From assembly GCF_001854405.1 (NCBI RefSeq), contig NZ_CP017718.1, positions 2,852,001 to 2,916,000 on the forward strand: 64,000 nucleotides of DNA, written 5' to 3'. Position 1 is the first letter of the stretch. The number at the start of each line of letters is the position of its first letter. Below the pieces are notes generated by a model. That model saw only the letters and a list, made by a program, of their open reading frames with translations. It was not told the origin of the DNA and made no database searches. The stretch is from Hyphomonas sp. Mor2. GTDB taxonomy: Bacteria; Pseudomonadota; Alphaproteobacteria; Caulobacterales; Hyphomonadaceae. The translations under genes were made by a program, and so were the position numbers. This document shows, piece after piece, positions 19,048 to 28,043 of this stretch.

Positions 19048-19075
19048 GAAAAAGGGAGGCAGTGGCCTGCCTCCC
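19048..19075 (-). terminator. Intrinsic terminator after rpmA
   Basis: On the minus strand: a perfect 9-bp stem GGGAGGCAG / CTGCCTCCC with a GCCA loop, then TTTTTC. It lies between rpmA and the GNAT genes. Confidence 0.88.
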
Positions 19076-19120
19076 CTCGGATCTTCTGGCCACCCCCCGG
19101 CGGCCGTGTAATGGGCCGCG

Positions 19121-19390
19121 CTATTCAGCTGCGTCCGCAAGCGGTGTCACCGACACATACTGACGGTTGCCGCGCTTGCGCGAGAATTCCACTTTCCCTT
19201 CTACGAGTGCATAGAGGGTGTGATCCTTGCCCATGCCGACGCCGCGACCCGGATAGGTCTTGGTGCCGCGCTGGCGGATGATGATGTTGCCCGGGATCAC
19301 GTGCTCGCCACCATATTTCTTGGTGCCGAGATACTTAGGATTTGAATCGCGTCCGTTCTTCGACGAGCCGCCTGATTTCTTATGAGCCAT
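19121..19390 (-). CDS. rpmA: Ribosomal protein bL27
   Basis: 50S subunit protein near the peptidyl-transferase centre. 89 residues starting [16 protein letters not shown], with the conserved [11 protein letters not shown] and [11 protein letters not shown] blocks. Residues 17-24 read NPKYLGTK where many L27 proteins have GRRLGVK, a minor lineage variant. It follows rplU by 41 bases and is closed by a strong terminator. Confidence 0.96.
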   Translation of the reverse strand: MAHKKSGGSSKNGRDSNPKYLGTKKYGGEHVIPGNIIIRQRGTKTYPGRGVGMGKDHTLYALVEGKVEFSRKRGNRQYVSVTPLADAAE

Positions 19391-19431
19391 ATCCGGTCTC
19401 CAATCTGCAGTTCCAGCCTATAGCTGAAATC

Positions 19432-20109
19432 TTACCCTTTCGCGAGCTCTTTAGCCTGGGCGACCCAGTCATTGCTCTCAAACTTGCCAGAAGCGCCAAT
19501 CTTCTCTTCCAGCGCCTCAATATCGGCTTTCTTCATCTTCGCGATTTGCGCGAAGGTGGTGATGCCTTCTGCTTCCAGTTTGCCCGCAAAGACCTTGCCG
19601 AGACCTTTCATCTTGGTCAGGTCATCGGCCTTGGCCGGGGCGGCCTCTTTCTTCGGGGCGGCCTTCTTGGCGGCGGGCTTGGCAGCCTCGTCCTTCTTGG
19701 CCGCCGGCTTTTTAGCTTCAGCCTTAGGAGCAGCTTCTGCCTTAGGCGCCGCTTCCTTCTTCGGCGCAGCTTTCTTCTTGGCTGGCGCTTTCTTGCCGTC
19801 AGCGAGGATCGAGTCGATCGTCACAACGGTTTCGAGCTGGCGATGGCCTTTTTTGCGGCGGTAGGTGTTGCGCTGCCGCTTCTTCATGATGATGACCTTG
19901 GCGCCCTTGCGCTGCTCGGCCACGGTACCGACGACGCTGGCACCGGCCACAACCGGCTCACCAATGGTGACTTTCTTGTCGTCGCCCAGCATCAGAACGC
20001 TGTCGAACGTAACGCTGTCGCCAGCATCTGCGGCGAGCTTCTCAATGACGATCTCATCGCCTTCGGCAACTTTATACTGTTTGCCACCTGTCTTAATGAC
20101 CGCGAACAT
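19432..20109 (-). CDS. rplU: Ribosomal protein bL21 with long C-terminal extension
   Basis: 225 residues, about twice the usual size. Residues 1-105 are canonical L21 ([34 protein letters not shown]). Residues about 106-160 are a low-complexity Ala/Lys/Pro/Glu linker of repeated AAPK and KKEA units. Residues about 163-225 form a helix-hairpin-helix-like domain ([17 protein letters not shown]). Such tails occur on L21 of several alphaproteobacteria; their role is unknown to me. It is the first gene of rplU-rpmA. Confidence 0.93.
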   Translation of the reverse strand: MFAVIKTGGKQYKVAEGDEIVIEKLAADAGDSVTFDSVLMLGDDKKVTIGEPVVAGASVVGTVAEQRKGAKVIIMKKRQRNTYRRKKGHRQLETVVTIDSILADGKKAPAKKKAAPKKEAAPKAEAAPKAEAKKPAAKKDEAAKPAAKKAAPKKEAAPAKADDLTKMKGLGKVFAGKLEAEGITTFAQIAKMKKADIEALEEKIGASGKFESNDWVAQAKELAKG

Positions 20110-20277
20110 GACGCTCGTCCTTTTCAGAACATAAAAAATGAAACATTTGCCGCTGCCGAACCCGGCGCGGACATGAAGGCGCGGGTAAACACCAAACAGG
20201 GCACAGAGTCAAACCTATTTCCGCATGAAAAGCAGGGCTTGATGCGATTACCATCCGGCGCTAGGGCATCCCCGCGC

Positions 20278-20367
20278 GGAGAGGTGCCGGAGTGGCTGAA
20301 CGGGACGGTCTCGAAAACCGTTGAGCGCGCAAGCGTTCCGAGGGTTCGAATCCCTCTCTCTCCGCCA
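20278..20367 (+). tRNA. tRNA-Ser (anticodon CGA)
   Basis: 90 bases including encoded CCA. Acceptor GGAGAGG pairs with TCTCTCC, the anticodon loop is CTCGAAA (CGA, reads UCG), there is a long class II variable arm, and the T arm is GAGGGTTCGAATCCCTC. The 3' end is 3 bases from the stop of the convergent TPR gene. Confidence 0.96.
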
Positions 20368-20370
20368 GAC

Positions 20371-22257
20371 TTAAGGCGCCGCAGCGGCGAAATCTGTTCC
20401 CGCGGCATCGTCGCCGTTCGCTTCAGGTTCCAGGCGTTTGATACGGTCGCGTTCTTCATCGGCCTCTGCGTCGCGGCCAAGCTCTGTCAGCGCTTCGACG
20501 CGCATGCGGCGGACCTGGATGTTGGCCGGATCGCGTTCGAGCAAATTGTCGGCATTGGCCAAGGCGTCGGTGAATTTCTCCAGCGACATCTGGACAGATA
20601 CCAATTGCTCAGTCGTTTCCGGATCCGCTTCCTCGCTCATCGATGTCAGTTGCAACAGGGTTTCCTCGGCCTTTTCCGGGCTCCCGGCGGCGGCGTAATT
20701 GCGGGCCAGGGCGATCAGAACCGTCGCGTCGTTCGGGTTCGCCTCCATGTAAGCCAACAGGGCTTCTTCAGCTTGCTCATAGGCTTCCATCGCCATCAGA
20801 TGATCTGACAGCTCGAACGTGATCTTGCGGCTCTCTGGATTCAGCGTGAGGGCTTGCTGAAACGCGTTCAAAGCCTCTTCATCTGCCTCCATCGCCGTTT
20901 GGGCGCGTGCCTTGTAGAGCCAGAACAGAGCGCTTTCGGGATTGGTCTCCAATAGCGCATCGAGACGCGTCAGGGCCGCCTCGGCATCCTCGCTGCGATA
21001 CTCATAGCGGGCCAGCGCAAATCTTGCCGGTTGCATGAAGATCGAGGTGTCCGGAAGCTCGGCCAGTGTCGAGATGGCCGCGTCCCGTTGATCCAATGCA
21101 AGCTGCAACAGCGCGCAAAGATAGGTCAGGCGCTCATCGTCTCGGCGCGCCGAGCAGGTGAGGTCCATCGTCTCTGCCGAAGGCGGTCGAACGATGCCGC
21201 TCACTTCTTCCAGGGCCTGCAGCATGATTTCCTGCTGTGTCGACATTTCGACATTTGACATGGTGCCGACAATTCTGCGCGCGGCGCGTGGACGCTCGGA
21301 CACCAGCAGGTTCACCGCTCGCGAGAACAGGACATCGAAATCGTTCTGCGCTTCAGCACTGGCCGACCGGAACATGGGCAGAGCCGCTTCGAACCGACCG
21401 AAGGCGAAATTGTACTCGGCCCATTCCTTCATCGTCTGGGCGCTGTCCGGCGCGAGCGCCAGGGCGCGTTCATAGTCAGCCTCTACCTCATCGCTCTCAA
21501 AACTGCCTGCCCGGGCTTTCGCGGTCGCCAGACGCCTCCAGGTGGGACCACTATCCGGACGATATTCAATTGATTTGTCGAAGGCCTTGATCGCATCGTC
21601 AAAGGCGCCAATCGCCATCTGAGACTGGCCGAGCAGCGACAGAGATTTGCCTTTTCGGGAACTGCTGGTGATGTCGACCGAGCGCTCGAACACCCGGATG
21701 GCTTCCTCATGCTGGCCGGTTTCGGCGAGCAGGATTCCGTAATTCACATAGCCTGGATTGTGGTTCGGGTTCGCGGCGACATGAACCGCATAGGCATTGA
21801 TGGCCGCTTCGATATTGCCGGCGCCGCGATAGGACTGGGCGAAGGAGAAGGAACTGCCATGCTCGATACGCTCCTCCGGCGACAGGCCGGACAGAACGGA
21901 AAGCGCCTCATCGTGGCGTTTACGCTTGGCCAGCAGGCGGCCGACATAGGCTTGTAGCTCCGGGCGTTTCGATGGGTCAGCGGTGCGGAAGAACACGGTG
22001 CCGCGAAGCGTGTCAGAGGAGAGGGGTGCGAGCGAGGTATTCTGCACGATGGCAAGCAGGTCATCGTGATAATCAGCGGCCACTTCTTCATCAGCGGTAA
22101 GCTCGATTTCCGACTGATCATCTGACGAAATCGCGCGCACGATTCCTTCCTGATGGTCGCTGCGTACCACGATCTCAGCAATCAGGGCGCTCAGAGAAAG
22201 CACCAGTGCAAGAGCGGTCAGGACCGGCGCGGAGAAGAGACGCGATTGGTCATGCAT
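20371..22257 (-). CDS. Membrane-anchored TPR-repeat protein
   Basis: 628 residues. An N-terminal membrane helix (about 10-32) is followed by a largely helical region with many TPR-like 34-residue repeats between about 75 and 600 (for example NPGYVNYGILLAETG and repeated A..Y/F..AL patterns). The C-terminus is Ala/Asp-rich. Function unknown. Its ATG lies inside the end of the upstream transglutaminase/ATP-grasp gene (8-base overlap), so the two are probably co-translated and may act in one complex. Confidence 0.75.
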   Translation of the reverse strand: MHDQSRLFSAPVLTALALVLSLSALIAEIVVRSDHQEGIVRAISSDDQSEIELTADEEVAADYHDDLLAIVQNTSLAPLSSDTLRGTVFFRTADPSKRPELQAYVGRLLAKRKRHDEALSVLSGLSPEERIEHGSSFSFAQSYRGAGNIEAAINAYAVHVAANPNHNPGYVNYGILLAETGQHEEAIRVFERSVDITSSSRKGKSLSLLGQSQMAIGAFDDAIKAFDKSIEYRPDSGPTWRRLATAKARAGSFESDEVEADYERALALAPDSAQTMKEWAEYNFAFGRFEAALPMFRSASAEAQNDFDVLFSRAVNLLVSERPRAARRIVGTMSNVEMSTQQEIMLQALEEVSGIVRPPSAETMDLTCSARRDDERLTYLCALLQLALDQRDAAISTLAELPDTSIFMQPARFALARYEYRSEDAEAALTRLDALLETNPESALFWLYKARAQTAMEADEEALNAFQQALTLNPESRKITFELSDHLMAMEAYEQAEEALLAYMEANPNDATVLIALARNYAAAGSPEKAEETLLQLTSMSEEADPETTEQLVSVQMSLEKFTDALANADNLLERDPANIQVRRMRVEALTELGRDAEADEERDRIKRLEPEANGDDAAGTDFAAAAP

Positions 22258-24688
22258 GAGCCAGACCCTTGTCTTTCAGGCTCTCGACGAGGCCTTTTTG
22301 CTGAACGTTTTGAATCTCAATGCCCGGGCGCCCGTTCACTTCAAGTACGAGTGGACCGCGATCATGGTCGAGACAGACATCGACGCCGATATAGCCGAGC
22401 GGAATGGCCTCTGCCGAATTTTTGGAGATATCGATGATCTGGCGCCATTTCGGAATCTTGAAGCCGATCAGGTCGGCCCCTGTATCCGGATGCTCAGGTG
22501 TCGTCTGGCCTTTCAGCGCTGCATTGGTGACTTCGCCGGTTTCAATATCGATGGCGAGCCCGATCGCGCCCTGATGCAGGTTGGCCTTACCGCCCGACTT
22601 CTTGGTCGGCAGACGTAGCATGGCCGAGACCGGACGTTTCTCATGCAGGATGACGCGAATGTCGGACAGGCCAAAATCGGACAGCTCGCTCAGCTCACCA
22701 TGCTGGGTCAGTAGCGGCTCGACATAGGCATAGTCTTCGTCGCCGCTTTGGGAGAATGAGCCATTCAGGATTTCGCCAACATGCCGCGAAACCTGCTCCG
22801 GTGTTCGGACCTTGCCGCTGGCCGAGACGAAGTCTTTGCCTTCCCGGCCGGTAATAATCATGATGCCATTGCCCTGAGAGCCACGGTTCGGCTTCAGCGC
22901 GAAAGCGCCCAGGTCGGCCAGGGTTTGCATGAATTCAGGTAGCTCGCGGAAGGACTTACAGACCGCATAGGTCTTGGCGACCGGCACACCGGCATCCTTC
23001 AGGATCTCTTTGCTGCGCAGCTTGTCAGCGGCGAGATCGAGCAATTCCGTCGAGTTGAGCGTATTCACATAATCGCGATTGCGGGCATTCATGCCCAGCA
23101 CCGGACCATTGCCGAGGATCGAGCGGAAGCGGAAATATTCCTGCAAGCGCATGCCGGACCACTGTCCAATCGCCAGCTGGATCGCCAGAACCAACAACAA
23201 CAGCTCGGGCATCAGCGCGAAAAGGCCCTGCAGCAGGACAGACGAGAAGACGATGTAACAGGCAATGATCGTCACCAGTGTGCCAGCGCCAGTGGTCATC
23301 ATGCCTCGCCAGTCGCTCTCATCCACCATGTTGTGAATGCGCTCAGCCAGGAAGGAAATGATGACGACCGGGAACAAGGCCAGGATCCCGAACTGCAGGC
23401 TGGAACGGTTGCCGAGCCAGAGCAGAATGCCGATGAACAGGACCGTACAGATCGTAATCACCGCGGCTAATCGCGGAATTTTCAATATGTTGAACGAGTT
23501 GAAATAAGCGAGCATCGCCACCGCGAAGGCGACAATGCCTGAAAACGTGATGAGGCCGAGCCAGAGGCCCGTATTCATACACGCCGCGGCGATCAACATG
23601 GGCATGAAAATCCCGAACGTCTGAAGACCGACCACACTGCGCAGGAAGATCGTGACCAGAGCGGCCAATGGAAACATCAGGAACACGCCGATCATTTCTT
23701 CCGGCAGACCTGTCAGCTTCATCAGCCGGGCCGCGTTAAAACGGTTGAGCACGGGTTCGTTCTCGTCAAACTCGAACAGGGCCGGGGACTGGCTCACCGG
23801 TGAAATGGTGAACCGGTAATCGAAATTGATATTGCGCGTGTGTCGGAACAGGGCGTGATCGCCCGTATACAAGCGCAGATAGTTTTCCGGCAGGCTGGCA
23901 AAATGACCATTGGTCGGATCGAACGGCACCCAGCGCCCTTCAATCAAGACCTCCAGCCATTGGTGTGAGGTCTTCTTCGACCCTTCATTCATGATCACGC
24001 CGCCAACCAGGCGAGCGGGAATGCCATTCGAGCGGGCCAGGGCCACAAACAGACGGCCTTTACCGTTGCAGCTCGCACGTCCCAGCCGCAACGCGGTCAG
24101 CGCGTCCGTGAAGCCCTTGAACGGCGCGCCCTCAATGTTCAGGTAGGTGTAATCGTAAATCGCCTGAAGCACCGGCACGAGTTCGCGACTGTCCGCGGGT
24201 TGGATGGCAGACCAGAGCTCCATGATTTCAGGGTGGCCGACCTGAACGCCCTCTTCCTCGACTAGATACTGGGCGTACTGCTCTGGCAGGAATTGCGGCA
24301 CCTGCAAGGATTCATCCAGCGCATAGCTGAGCTGTTTGGACGTGATCATCGCGTGATAGCGAATTTCCCGGCCGCGATCACCGGACCACATGCCTCGGCG
24401 GCCGGATGCATCGGTTTGATCGTCGAACTGCAACTGTCCTGACAGGATATTCTCGCGGACAATGTCCTGACGCTCATCTGTCGCGGGCAGGAATGTGGTG
24501 ACATCGACATCGCGATCGTCGCCGACAAAACTCATGGCGAGGGAAAAGTCATACAGCGTGACCGCGCGCAGCTGGCTGAGCAGCGTTGGCGAACTGCGCA
24601 GGTGCGCAATCGCCAAAACAAGGCATATCGCTATCAACCATCCGCTCGGATGTCGCGCAATTGTCGCGAGACGTGCTAGCCAGTTCAT
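22250..24688 (-). CDS. Transglutaminase-like / 7TM / ATP-grasp fusion protein
   Basis: 812 residues from ATG 24688. An N-terminal membrane helix (about 16-30) is followed by a periplasmic transglutaminase-like domain with Cys207 (ASCNGKG), His242 (SHQWLEV) and Asp257 (PFDPTNG), then about seven membrane helices (330-510) of the UUP1/7TM-transglutaminase type. An ATP-grasp domain (about 540-795) of the alpha-L-glutamate-ligase-like class has ALKPNRGSQGNG, SDIRVIL, LHQGAIGLAID and LEVNGRPGIEIQ. In gammaproteobacteria the membrane and ATP-grasp parts are usually separate neighbouring genes; here they are one chain. Substrate unknown. An upstream in-frame start (24742) is less likely because it delays the first helix. 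Confidence 0.82.
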   Translation of the reverse strand: MNWLARLATIARHPSGWLIAICLVLAIAHLRSSPTLLSQLRAVTLYDFSLAMSFVGDDRDVDVTTFLPATDERQDIVRENILSGQLQFDDQTDASGRRGMWSGDRGREIRYHAMITSKQLSYALDESLQVPQFLPEQYAQYLVEEEGVQVGHPEIMELWSAIQPADSRELVPVLQAIYDYTYLNIEGAPFKGFTDALTALRLGRASCNGKGRLFVALARSNGIPARLVGGVIMNEGSKKTSHQWLEVLIEGRWVPFDPTNGHFASLPENYLRLYTGDHALFRHTRNINFDYRFTISPVSQSPALFEFDENEPVLNRFNAARLMKLTGLPEEMIGVFLMFPLAALVTIFLRSVVGLQTFGIFMPMLIAAACMNTGLWLGLITFSGIVAFAVAMLAYFNSFNILKIPRLAAVITICTVLFIGILLWLGNRSSLQFGILALFPVVIISFLAERIHNMVDESDWRGMMTTGAGTLVTIIACYIVFSSVLLQGLFALMPELLLLVLAIQLAIGQWSGMRLQEYFRFRSILGNGPVLGMNARNRDYVNTLNSTELLDLAADKLRSKEILKDAGVPVAKTYAVCKSFRELPEFMQTLADLGAFALKPNRGSQGNGIMIITGREGKDFVSASGKVRTPEQVSRHVGEILNGSFSQSGDEDYAYVEPLLTQHGELSELSDFGLSDIRVILHEKRPVSAMLRLPTKKSGGKANLHQGAIGLAIDIETGEVTNAALKGQTTPEHPDTGADLIGFKIPKWRQIIDISKNSAEAIPLGYIGVDVCLDHDRGPLVLEVNGRPGIEIQNVQQKGLVESLKDKGLAHA

Positions 24689-25179
24689 GTTGAGATTTAA
24701 CCCCACCTTGGTACGCTGATCGCGTCCGGTCTGTGTTCGCACGGTCTATAGAGTATCGCCGTGTGCCCCGGTCGTCTGTTTACAATTCAGCAATATTAAC
24801 CATCAAAGCCCCGCGCCTATACTCCAATCGAATCCGCTTGGCGAGCCCCGCTATGTGGTCCGGAATCAAGGAGAAAATGGGGCTGGACCCTGCCCCAAAA
24901 AGTGCACATTTCCGGAATGTTTACACGCAAGACGGACGCCAATTGAAAAGCGCTTCAAAAAGCGTGGCCGTAAAGCTCTGTTCCAGATCAGCTTTTTCCA
25001 TGCGCCGTCCAGCAAGTGACTCACCCGAAAATACTTGCAATTGTAACTGTCATCTTGGAACGCTGGTAGAAACGACACGTGTAACAATGGCGGCACACAG
25101 CGCCGAGACTGCGCCAGATGACCACAGGGGCTCAGCGAATGCGCTTGCAACTTGTCACGCGATCTGAGGACATTTCGAT
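24689..25179. other. 491-base intergenic stretch without a supported gene
   Basis: It lies between the SDR gene and the transglutaminase/ATP-grasp gene, both on the minus strand. Short frames on both strands (24733-25167 plus, 24866-25222 minus) show no recognisable protein, no good ribosome site and no conserved motif. It contains a hairpin at 24878-24897 and presumably the promoter of the fusion gene. No tRNA or known riboswitch was seen. Confidence 0.6.
24874..24897 (-). terminator. Possible weak terminator downstream of the SDR gene
   Basis: TGGGGC / GCCCCA stem (24878-24883 with 24892-24897) and 8-base loop, followed on the minus strand by TTTTCTCC. It lies about 280 bases beyond the SDR stop, so it would end a transcript with a long 3' tail. 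Confidence 0.4.
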
Positions 25180-25914
25180 CTAAAGTGTTAATCCGCCATC
25201 GACGAAAAGAGTCTGCCCGCACACGTATGAGGCGAGTGGGGAGGCGAGGAACAAAACCCCACCGGCAATTTCTTCCGGTTCTCCGGTTCGTCTCAATGGT
25301 ATTGAGCGCAGGGCGCCTTTCAGGCGATCAGGATGCTCTGTCGTCACTTTCGTCAGTTTCGTATCGACCAGGCCTGGCGCGACGCCGTTCACGCGAATCC
25401 CATCTCGCGCATACGCTTGTCCAAGCGTCTTGGTGAGACTGATTGCGCCAGCTTTTGAAGCGGCATAAGCCGGATTGCCGACATTCGCCTTGGTCCCGGA
25501 CACTGAACTGATGATGATGATCGATCCCTGTGTCTCGGAAAGCGCCGCGCGGAACTTTTCCGAACAATGGATGAGACTATCCAGATTGACCGCCATGACC
25601 CGGTCCCAGCCGTCCTGTTCAAACTCGGCCTTTTTGTAAGCCACGATGCCCTGCGACAGGACCAACACATCCAGCCCGTCAAATGGCGCAGGCGCCGCGA
25701 AGATCGCATCCGGCGCGCCAACATCCACTTGAGCGTATTCGAGACCCGCCAGGTCCGATCCGTCTGCAGCCGAATAGTCAGACGCTGAGGCACGCGTGCC
25801 CCAGACCGCGACTTTCGCACCACGCGCCAGGAACGATCGGGCAATCCCGTTACCGATCCCGCTTGATCCGCCGACGACGAGGACGCGTTTTCCGGTAAAG
25901 TCTGTGTCTGACAT
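25180..25914 (-). CDS. Short-chain dehydrogenase/reductase
   Basis: 244 residues, classical SDR. The NAD(P)-binding motif GGSSGIGNG is near residue 15, the catalytic Ser sits in ISSVSG, and the YAASK tetrad carries Tyr and Lys. The tail PEEIAGGVLFLASPLASYVCGQTLFVDGG is typical of FabG-like reductases. It reduces or oxidises an unknown keto/hydroxy substrate. It is the last gene of a minus-strand series starting at the HxlR regulator at 28.7 kb; the gap to the channel gene upstream is 79 bases. Confidence 0.88.
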   Translation of the reverse strand: MSDTDFTGKRVLVVGGSSGIGNGIARSFLARGAKVAVWGTRASASDYSAADGSDLAGLEYAQVDVGAPDAIFAAPAPFDGLDVLVLSQGIVAYKKAEFEQDGWDRVMAVNLDSLIHCSEKFRAALSETQGSIIIISSVSGTKANVGNPAYAASKAGAISLTKTLGQAYARDGIRVNGVAPGLVDTKLTKVTTEHPDRLKGALRSIPLRRTGEPEEIAGGVLFLASPLASYVCGQTLFVDGGLTL

Positions 25915-25993
25915 ATGCGCAGCTCCTGAATGAGAATGTCTGCCTGAATAAGAGCCGCCCCGGGTTTAGGGTCAATGCTGACCGTGCGGGAGA

Positions 25994-27004
25994 TCAGGTG
26001 CGCCCTTGCATGGCTTCGATCTCCTGCTCCGCACGCGCAACCGTCTTTGCACACGTGCACCACGCCGTACGGATCGTGGCGATCAGAGCAATACTGGTCG
26101 TCAGACAGGACACAGCAAACAAGCCAAGACCGAGCGACGTGGCTAGACTCCCGGCCGCATCTCCAAGCCGGATGAACCCCGTTGCCACCACCGCGACGGG
26201 GAACGTGGTCGCCCACCAGCTCAATGAAATCCCGGCGGCGGCGATAAAGCGAAGCTGAAATATGAGCGCCAGAATGACGAATGCGCCGCCGCTCAGCAAC
26301 AGGAAGGGAACCGGCCAGGCGAGGTCTGGAAACAGCGTCATCAATGCCCCCGCCGACAGCCCGAAAGGCGCAGCGACAATGAACAGGGTCGGTCGTAGCT
26401 TCGCTGCAACCGCTGGCTCGAACACGAGACGGCGGAACACGAGCGGCAACAGCATCACCCACACCATCAATCCAGCGCCCAGGGTGAACATGGGAAACAC
26501 GATAGGCCCATAATCTGGCCAGGTCAGCGCCGATGTCATGATCCCGGCCGCTGGCAGAAACCAGGTCGGGTTCAGATCTTCAGGCGGGTAATCATGCGTC
26601 AGCCATCGACCAACAAAGCCAAGCAGCAGGAGCAGATGCCCGATCGAGGCGATCAACCAGAGCTGTGCCCCGCCGGGCCAGGTCTGCGCCGACAGGCCGC
26701 CAATCACCATCCCCGCCATCAGGCCAGGGGCCAGGAGATTGGCGCTTGTCGCCATCGCGATGTCGTCAACGACCTCTCGTCGCCGCCAGACCAGTTTCAC
26801 CAGATACAGACTCACATCGATCGCGAGCATGCCGCCGGCCAGCCCAAGCAATATCTCGCTGAGAAGCGACAGTTCGAACTGGGTCATCGCCTCTGCAGCA
26901 GCGCGGGCGACGGCGGCAAGTCCGGCGAGACCGAGTGCGATCGGGAACAGCGCCGTCGGTATGCGGACCAGCAAACTGCCCGCGCCTTTGATTGAGAGTG
27001 CCAT
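25994..27004 (-). CDS. SLAC1/TehA-type anion channel or dicarboxylate transporter
   Basis: 336 residues from the ATG at 27004 (a longer frame begins with TTG at 27064). Ten hydrophobic helices, with IPTALFPIALGLAGL at the start, NPTWFLPAAGIM midway and SWWATTFPVAVVATG near the end, the pattern of the C4-dicarboxylate/malate/SLAC1 family. Family members carry anions or are named tellurite-resistance TehA; the cargo here is unknown. It ends in a short charged tail. Confidence 0.8.
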   Translation of the reverse strand: MALSIKGAGSLLVRIPTALFPIALGLAGLAAVARAAAEAMTQFELSLLSEILLGLAGGMLAIDVSLYLVKLVWRRREVVDDIAMATSANLLAPGLMAGMVIGGLSAQTWPGGAQLWLIASIGHLLLLLGFVGRWLTHDYPPEDLNPTWFLPAAGIMTSALTWPDYGPIVFPMFTLGAGLMVWVMLLPLVFRRLVFEPAVAAKLRPTLFIVAAPFGLSAGALMTLFPDLAWPVPFLLLSGGAFVILALIFQLRFIAAAGISLSWWATTFPVAVVATGFIRLGDAAGSLATSLGLGLFAVSCLTTSIALIATIRTAWCTCAKTVARAEQEIEAMQGRT

Positions 27005-27101
27005 CGCGCCTGCCCCGCAAGAGTCGGTGTTCGTCTTGATCCGCGAACCTGTTCCAGAAGGCAAGTCAGGATCGCGTGAGGAGTCCGCGCGATGTGCGCC
27101 C

Positions 27102-27971
27102 TCAAGCTGCTATATCTGCTCCGTTGAGATTGTTGATTCGCTGCGTGATTTCGGAGATTCGCGTGAGGCTCTGGAGCGCGACCGGCAACATCACTGCCGA
27201 TTCGATGAATTCGTAGGAATAGGTCACAATCGAGAAAATCTCACCCGGCGTCGCCGCAAGCTGGGTCGCTGCAAACCAGAGATTTACGCTCAGCATAGAA
27301 AGCAGGACCACGAAGATCAGCCCGTACACGATCGCCTCAGTATCAGACAAACGCACTTCGTGTCGCCGCAACGCGCTCAGGTGCGCTGCAATCGCATCGC
27401 GCACACCGCGATCGAGTACGGAAACCTGTTTCTCCGACTGCGTGTTGAGATCCCCGTTCAGCCTGAAAAAACGCCCACTTGCGACGCCGTAAATCACCAG
27501 GGACATAAGGGTCGCCGCACCCGCCGTCGCCGCGAGGAGGCCGTGAAAACTGAACAGCACGATCAGCGACACCACCACCTGCAACAGGGCCATAATGACG
27601 ATCGGGGCCTCGGCCTCGAGGAAGGTGATCAGCTCCCGGCTCATGTTCAGACGCGCATTGGTGGTCGAAACGGCTTCGTTCTTGGCTTTATCGACCACGG
27701 CCTTGCCCAGTTCGACGCGCATCCGCCCATAGGCACGCGTATCGTAGAGCCGTCGCACAACACTGAGCACGACCAGGAATCCCATGGCTGCGACCAAAGT
27801 GTAAAACGGGCCCGGATCCGCCTGAAGTAACCCGTCAATTGATCGCCCGATCAAGAGCGGCAGTGTGACCAGGATAAGGGTTTCGAGCAGGGTCAGCGCC
27901 CAGGTCACTCCGACCTGCCACCAGAACACGCCCATAATCGACCCGATGGACAGTTTCTTGTCGTCAAACAT
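27102..27971 (-). CDS. ABC-transporter-like six-TM protein without ATPase domain
   Basis: 289 residues. It resembles the membrane half of an exporter-type ABC protein: FWWQVGVTWALTLLETL and PLLIGRSIDGLL at the start, paired helices at about 14-75 and 130-175, and further helices at about 235-280. No Walker A, Q-loop or ABC signature is present, and no ATPase gene follows. ATG 27971 has AGGGG eight bases upstream; the GTG three codons earlier is inferior. A palindrome at 27994-28011 lies just before it. Confidence 0.72.
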   Translation of the reverse strand: MFDDKKLSIGSIMGVFWWQVGVTWALTLLETLILVTLPLLIGRSIDGLLQADPGPFYTLVAAMGFLVVLSVVRRLYDTRAYGRMRVELGKAVVDKAKNEAVSTTNARLNMSRELITFLEAEAPIVIMALLQVVVSLIVLFSFHGLLAATAGAATLMSLVIYGVASGRFFRLNGDLNTQSEKQVSVLDRGVRDAIAAHLSALRRHEVRLSDTEAIVYGLIFVVLLSMLSVNLWFAATQLAATPGEIFSIVTYSYEFIESAVMLPVALQSLTRISEITQRINNLNGADIAA

Positions 27972-27993
27972 GGCAGTCACCCCTAATCATTCG

Positions 27994-28011
27994 TGAGACA
28001 GATTTGTCTCA
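27994..28011. promoter_or_regulatory. 18-bp operator-like palindrome before the six-TM gene
   Basis: TGAGACAGATTTGTCTCA: perfect 7-base arms around GATT. It sits in the 72-base gap between the HxlR stop and the six-TM start, 23-40 bases before that ATG. The form resembles a repressor operator; the cognate regulator is unknown. Confidence 0.55.
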
Positions 28012-28043
28012 TGCATGGGAGAATCAAGGCCACCGCGGTGAAT

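Noticed and set aside
19342..20808. 488-residue plus-strand open frame
   Set aside because: Antisense to rplU and the TPR gene and runs through tRNA-Ser; a GC-rich shadow.
24785..24799. Possible CtrA box before the fusion gene (TTAA at 24796)
   Set aside because: The upstream half-site is ATTC, too far from TTAA.
24733..25167. 144-residue plus-strand frame in the intergenic stretch
   Set aside because: No ribosome site, no motif, atypical composition.
26739..27830. 363-residue plus-strand open frame
   Set aside because: Antisense to the SLAC1 and six-TM genes, low-complexity Arg/His-rich product.
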